Of a DNA stretch of 64,000 nt, positions 61,738 to 64,000 are shown in pieces. The stretch spans positions 775,195-839,194 of the forward strand of contig NZ_LR594660.1 of the NCBI RefSeq assembly GCF_901827155.1. Reading direction: 5' to 3'. Each line of letters begins with the position of its first letter. Position 1 is the first letter of the stretch. The position numbers and the translations under genes are program-made. The stretch is from Variovorax sp. PBL-H6. Lineage in GTDB: Bacteria; Pseudomonadota; Gammaproteobacteria; Burkholderiales; Burkholderiaceae_C. The notes under the pieces are model-generated. The model saw nothing but the letters and a program-made list of their open reading frames with translations. It ran no database searches and was not told where the DNA came from.

Positions 61738-62994
61738 TTACTCCTGTTCGGTCGCCGGAATCTGCCACACCTTCCGGCGAGTCATGAAATCAATCTCATC
61801 GACCAGCTTGTCGTAAGCGTCGCGTGCGCGCGAGAGCGTCTTAGCAGAACCCGCGTACCGTTCGACGTCGTAGACAGTGGAGTACTTGGCCCCTTCCATT
61901 CCCACGGCGGCCGTGTCGGGAATTTCCGTTTGCGTCAACATGTCTCCGTAGGAACCTTGCATCCACTTGAGAATCTCCTTCGTATACATGCGTTGGTGGT
62001 TCACCTTGCTCGGCACTGCAGCCACCCACGCGAAATCCTTCTGGCCCAACGCCAATCCAGTGCTTAGCTCCGACAGCATCGTCCAGAATTGCGCAGAGCT
62101 GACGAAGTCGATGCCTTCGGGCGGAAGCGGCAGGAGCAGCGCGTCGGCTGCCCAAATGGTTGTCATGTTCATGTACGACAGCGCCGGCGGGGTGTCGATG
62201 ATGATGTAGTCGTACTGTTCACGAATCCCGGCATCAAGCGCCTTGTTCAGCACGTCCCAGAACTTGAACTCCTCGCCCCGGTTGTTTGCTTCCAACTGCC
62301 GCAAGGGCAAATAGAACTCACCCTGAGCAATCGCATGTGAGGCCGGCACCAAGTCAATCCCGTCCCAGTACGTCGCTTGAATCGACTCCTGCAGTGTGTC
62401 CCGTGCAATCTCGGAGGTCGCGTGCATCATTAAGGGCAGCACTGTTTCGCTCTCGGGTATGAACCCCGGCGTCAGGCCGAAGAGGGCAGACATTGACCCT
62501 TGCGGGTCGTAGTCAATGCACAGGACGTCATAGCCCTTCAAGCTCAAGGCCTGAGCCGTGCTCATGGCGGTCACAGTTTTACTGACCCCGCCCTTGAAAT
62601 TGGCCACCGTTATGGTGGCGCCCGGCAAGCCGGGGGGACGGCCTGGCTTGCGGGTCGCCTTGACCCAGGCGCGGGCCTCAGACAGGGTGAAGCGGCGATT
62701 GCGCTCACTGCCGCCGTCGGCTTTGCCCTTGATGCCATCGCTCAATCCAGGTTCGAGCCCGCGGTCGAGTAGACGCAACATCTGGTCGCGAGACCTTCCG
62801 CATAGTTCCGCCAGCTTCGTCGCATTGAACTCCGGCGCCTTCTTGGCGGTTCCGCTAAAGAGATATTCTTTGAGCCGAGCTGTCTGGATTTCCAAGCGCT
62901 CGCCCAGCGCCGTTATGTCCTCCATGGTCACTCGAGAACTGACCAGGCTCACCGGCAACTTGTCGGCAAGTCCATCCTCAATCGCGCTATCCAT
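61738..62994 (-). CDS. parA: Partition ATPase ParA
   Basis: A 418-residue ParA of the long, type Ia kind: N-terminal DNA-binding region (about 25-115, with NATKLAELCGRSRDQMLRLL) and a deviant Walker A KGGVSKT near 133-139, Walker A' DYDPQGS and Walker B IIIDTPPA. Long ParA proteins also repress their own operon. ATG 62994 has AGAGG 6 bases upstream; ATG 63000 is adjacent to that site and less likely. Confidence 0.93.
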   Translation of the reverse strand: MDSAIEDGLADKLPVSLVSSRVTMEDITALGERLEIQTARLKEYLFSGTAKKAPEFNATKLAELCGRSRDQMLRLLDRGLEPGLSDGIKGKADGGSERNRRFTLSEARAWVKATRKPGRPPGLPGATITVANFKGGVSKTVTAMSTAQALSLKGYDVLCIDYDPQGSMSALFGLTPGFIPESETVLPLMMHATSEIARDTLQESIQATYWDGIDLVPASHAIAQGEFYLPLRQLEANNRGEEFKFWDVLNKALDAGIREQYDYIIIDTPPALSYMNMTTIWAADALLLPLPPEGIDFVSSAQFWTMLSELSTGLALGQKDFAWVAAVPSKVNHQRMYTKEILKWMQGSYGDMLTQTEIPDTAAVGMEGAKYSTVYDVERYAGSAKTLSRARDAYDKLVDEIDFMTRRKVWQIPATEQE

Positions 62995-63356
62995 AAGCAT
63001 CCTCTTAGATTGTTAGTGACCGCCACAAATGCGCAGTCGCGTTGACGAGCGGATTCTGCCAGCACTTTTGTCGCTTGCGTGCGAAATACCAAAAAACTGA
63101 CGAAGGACACGCGAAAACGGCACGTTTACGCCGTCTCCCAAAAATTAGCTCACCTTTGCCGGCCTGCGTTCGGTGGTCTGGTCGCCAACTCTCCCACCTG
63201 ACAACAGCTTAGCTCTCAAAGCTCGGCTCCGTCGAGGTTGGCACCATCCGTAAGCTAGCGCTCGTTGCTGATACCCTGGCCTTCGTTCAGCATCTTTCGT
63301 ATCGGTTTTTGGCTCCCGAGCGCGGGTTCGACGGCTCCTAAAGGTGAGTGGATTTG

Positions 63357-63365
63357 TTATCCACA
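63357..63365 (+). promoter_or_regulatory. DnaA box
   Basis: Perfect TTATCCACA consensus within the candidate origin. Confidence 0.75.
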
Positions 63366-63538
63366 GGCGGCCGACAAACGCTCACCTGACCAACAAATCA
63401 ACACACCACAAGGCGGACAAGGGCTCACCGAACCCCGACACCCTCCGCATATCCACAGCCCTGAGCCCGAAAACGCCTCCCAATCAGCGTAAAAGCGCTC
63501 ACCCGATTGACGCTAACACGTTGATTCCTCACAGCAAT

Positions 63539-63582
63539 TTCAACAGTAAACAATTCAACGGCTCAACAGGAGTCTTCAACAG
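63539..63582. repeat. TTCAACAG direct repeats
   Basis: Four copies (TTCAACAG, TTCAACGG, CTCAACAG, TTCAACAG) 8-15 bases apart in an AT-richer stretch, about 90 bases upstream of the rep gene. Possible Rep-binding iterons or unwinding element. Confidence 0.55.
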
Positions 63583-63670
63583 AAGAAGTCAAACAGCAGT
63601 CATGTCTCGGTCCATCTGAAGACGCGAACGCAAAGCCTTAAAACTCACCGTTAAGGCATAATCGACGCCA

Positions 63671-64000
63671 ATGACCACCCTCCCATCCTCACCGCAAGCT
63701 GTATGGCCGCTGCAGGCTAGCCTGCTGGCAGGGGATGGCGAACCTCCGCGGCCCGCGAGACGACGTGCTAAGAAGGGTTCGAGCGATACAGCTGGAAAAG
63801 GGAGTGCAGCCGAAGGGAAGGAACTCGACCGGTTCATCAAGACCGTCGCTCCCGACGGCGGATACCTACGTAAGCCAGTAGAAGCGATTCTTGTAACGCC
63901 CAAGGAAGGTAAGCTGACGCTGCAGGCTCGGCGATTCCACAACGTTCTCCTGAGGCATGCCCAGGCAAGCCCATTGCCCGCGCCCGGGGAACGCTTCCAG
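63671..64000 (+). CDS. Replication initiator protein, 5' part (cut by window end)
   Basis: The first 110 codons from ATG 63671 stay open to the window edge. After a basic, disordered N-terminus (1-60) comes VEAILVTPKEGKLTLQARRFHNVLLRHAQ, which resembles the beginning of the winged-helix domain of plasmid Rep proteins that bind iterons. Position beside the candidate origin and divergent from parA supports this. The family cannot be fixed without the rest of the gene. Confidence 0.65.
   Translation, partial: MTTLPSSPQAVWPLQASLLAGDGEPPRPARRRAKKGSSDTAGKGSAAEGKELDRFIKTVAPDGGYLRKPVEAILVTPKEGKLTLQARRFHNVLLRHAQASPLPAPGERFQ

Larger units (their letters stand above)
62995..63670. other. Candidate replication origin (oriV)
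   Basis: About 675 bases without a gene, between parA and a divergent rep gene. Contains a perfect DnaA box TTATCCACA (63357-63365) and a near match ATATCCACA (63449-63457); GCTCACC repeats at 63148, 63380, 63423 and 63497 plus CTCACC at 63644 and its reverse at 63343; and AT-richer TTCAACAG-type direct repeats at 63539, 63554, 63562 and 63575. These are the usual parts of an iteron origin. Confidence 0.6.

Overview
The window is GC-rich and looks like part of a large self-transmissible plasmid (or plasmid-like element) of a betaproteobacterium, probably Burkholderiales. This is inferred from the plasmid maintenance genes, the F-type conjugation genes and the overall protein flavour; no rRNA or chromosomal core operon is present. 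The right end carries the backbone: the 5' part of a replication initiator gene, a candidate origin (DnaA boxes, GCTCACC and TTCAACAG repeats), parA-parB, an array of 19-bp palindromes in 90-bp tandem repeats that looks like the centromere, a KfrA-type DNA-binding coiled-coil protein and a DinG-family helicase.

From about 37.8 to 57 kb, mostly on the minus strand, lies an F-type type IV secretion system: TraA pilin, TraL, TraE, TraK, TraB, a DsbC N-terminal-domain protein, TraV, TraC, TrbI, a TraF-type signal peptidase, a truncated topoisomerase III, then TraF, TraH and TraG. Ahead of TraA are a lytic transglycosylase, an OB-fold-like protein, an OmpA-like protein and a DsbA-like oxidoreductase. 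TraW, TraU, TrbC, TraN, a coupling protein and a relaxase are not seen here.

From 12.8 to 37.7 kb lie two type IV pilus-like machines. Set 1 has an assembly ATPase, a platform protein, two pilin-like proteins without a normal prepilin leader, a lipoprotein secretin and PilP/PilO-like partners. Set 2 has three prepilin-like proteins, PilT, PilC, PilB, PilO- and PilN-like proteins, a secretin and a PilL/TcpQ-like protein. No prepilin peptidase is visible. DHFR, a small regulator-like gene and a membrane HD-domain protein sit among them.

The left 12 kb is an accessory island concerned with translation, RNA and nucleotides. It has a release-factor-like gene split by an in-frame UGA, two SecB-like chaperones, a SLOG-fold protein, a tyrosine/dual-specificity phosphatase, a NADAR-like protein, an initiator-like tRNA(CAU), a kinase-phosphatase-ligase RNA repair enzyme and a second RecA. 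A second initiator-like tRNA(CAU) lies at 16.1 kb.

The most striking non-coding signal is a recurring promoter-like motif, TAAAC then 7-10 nt then TATACG, found upstream of about twenty transcription units on both strands, including the first tRNA, recA, both pilus clusters and the conjugation operons. It suggests one element-wide transcription programme with spacing unlike ordinary -35/-10 promoters.
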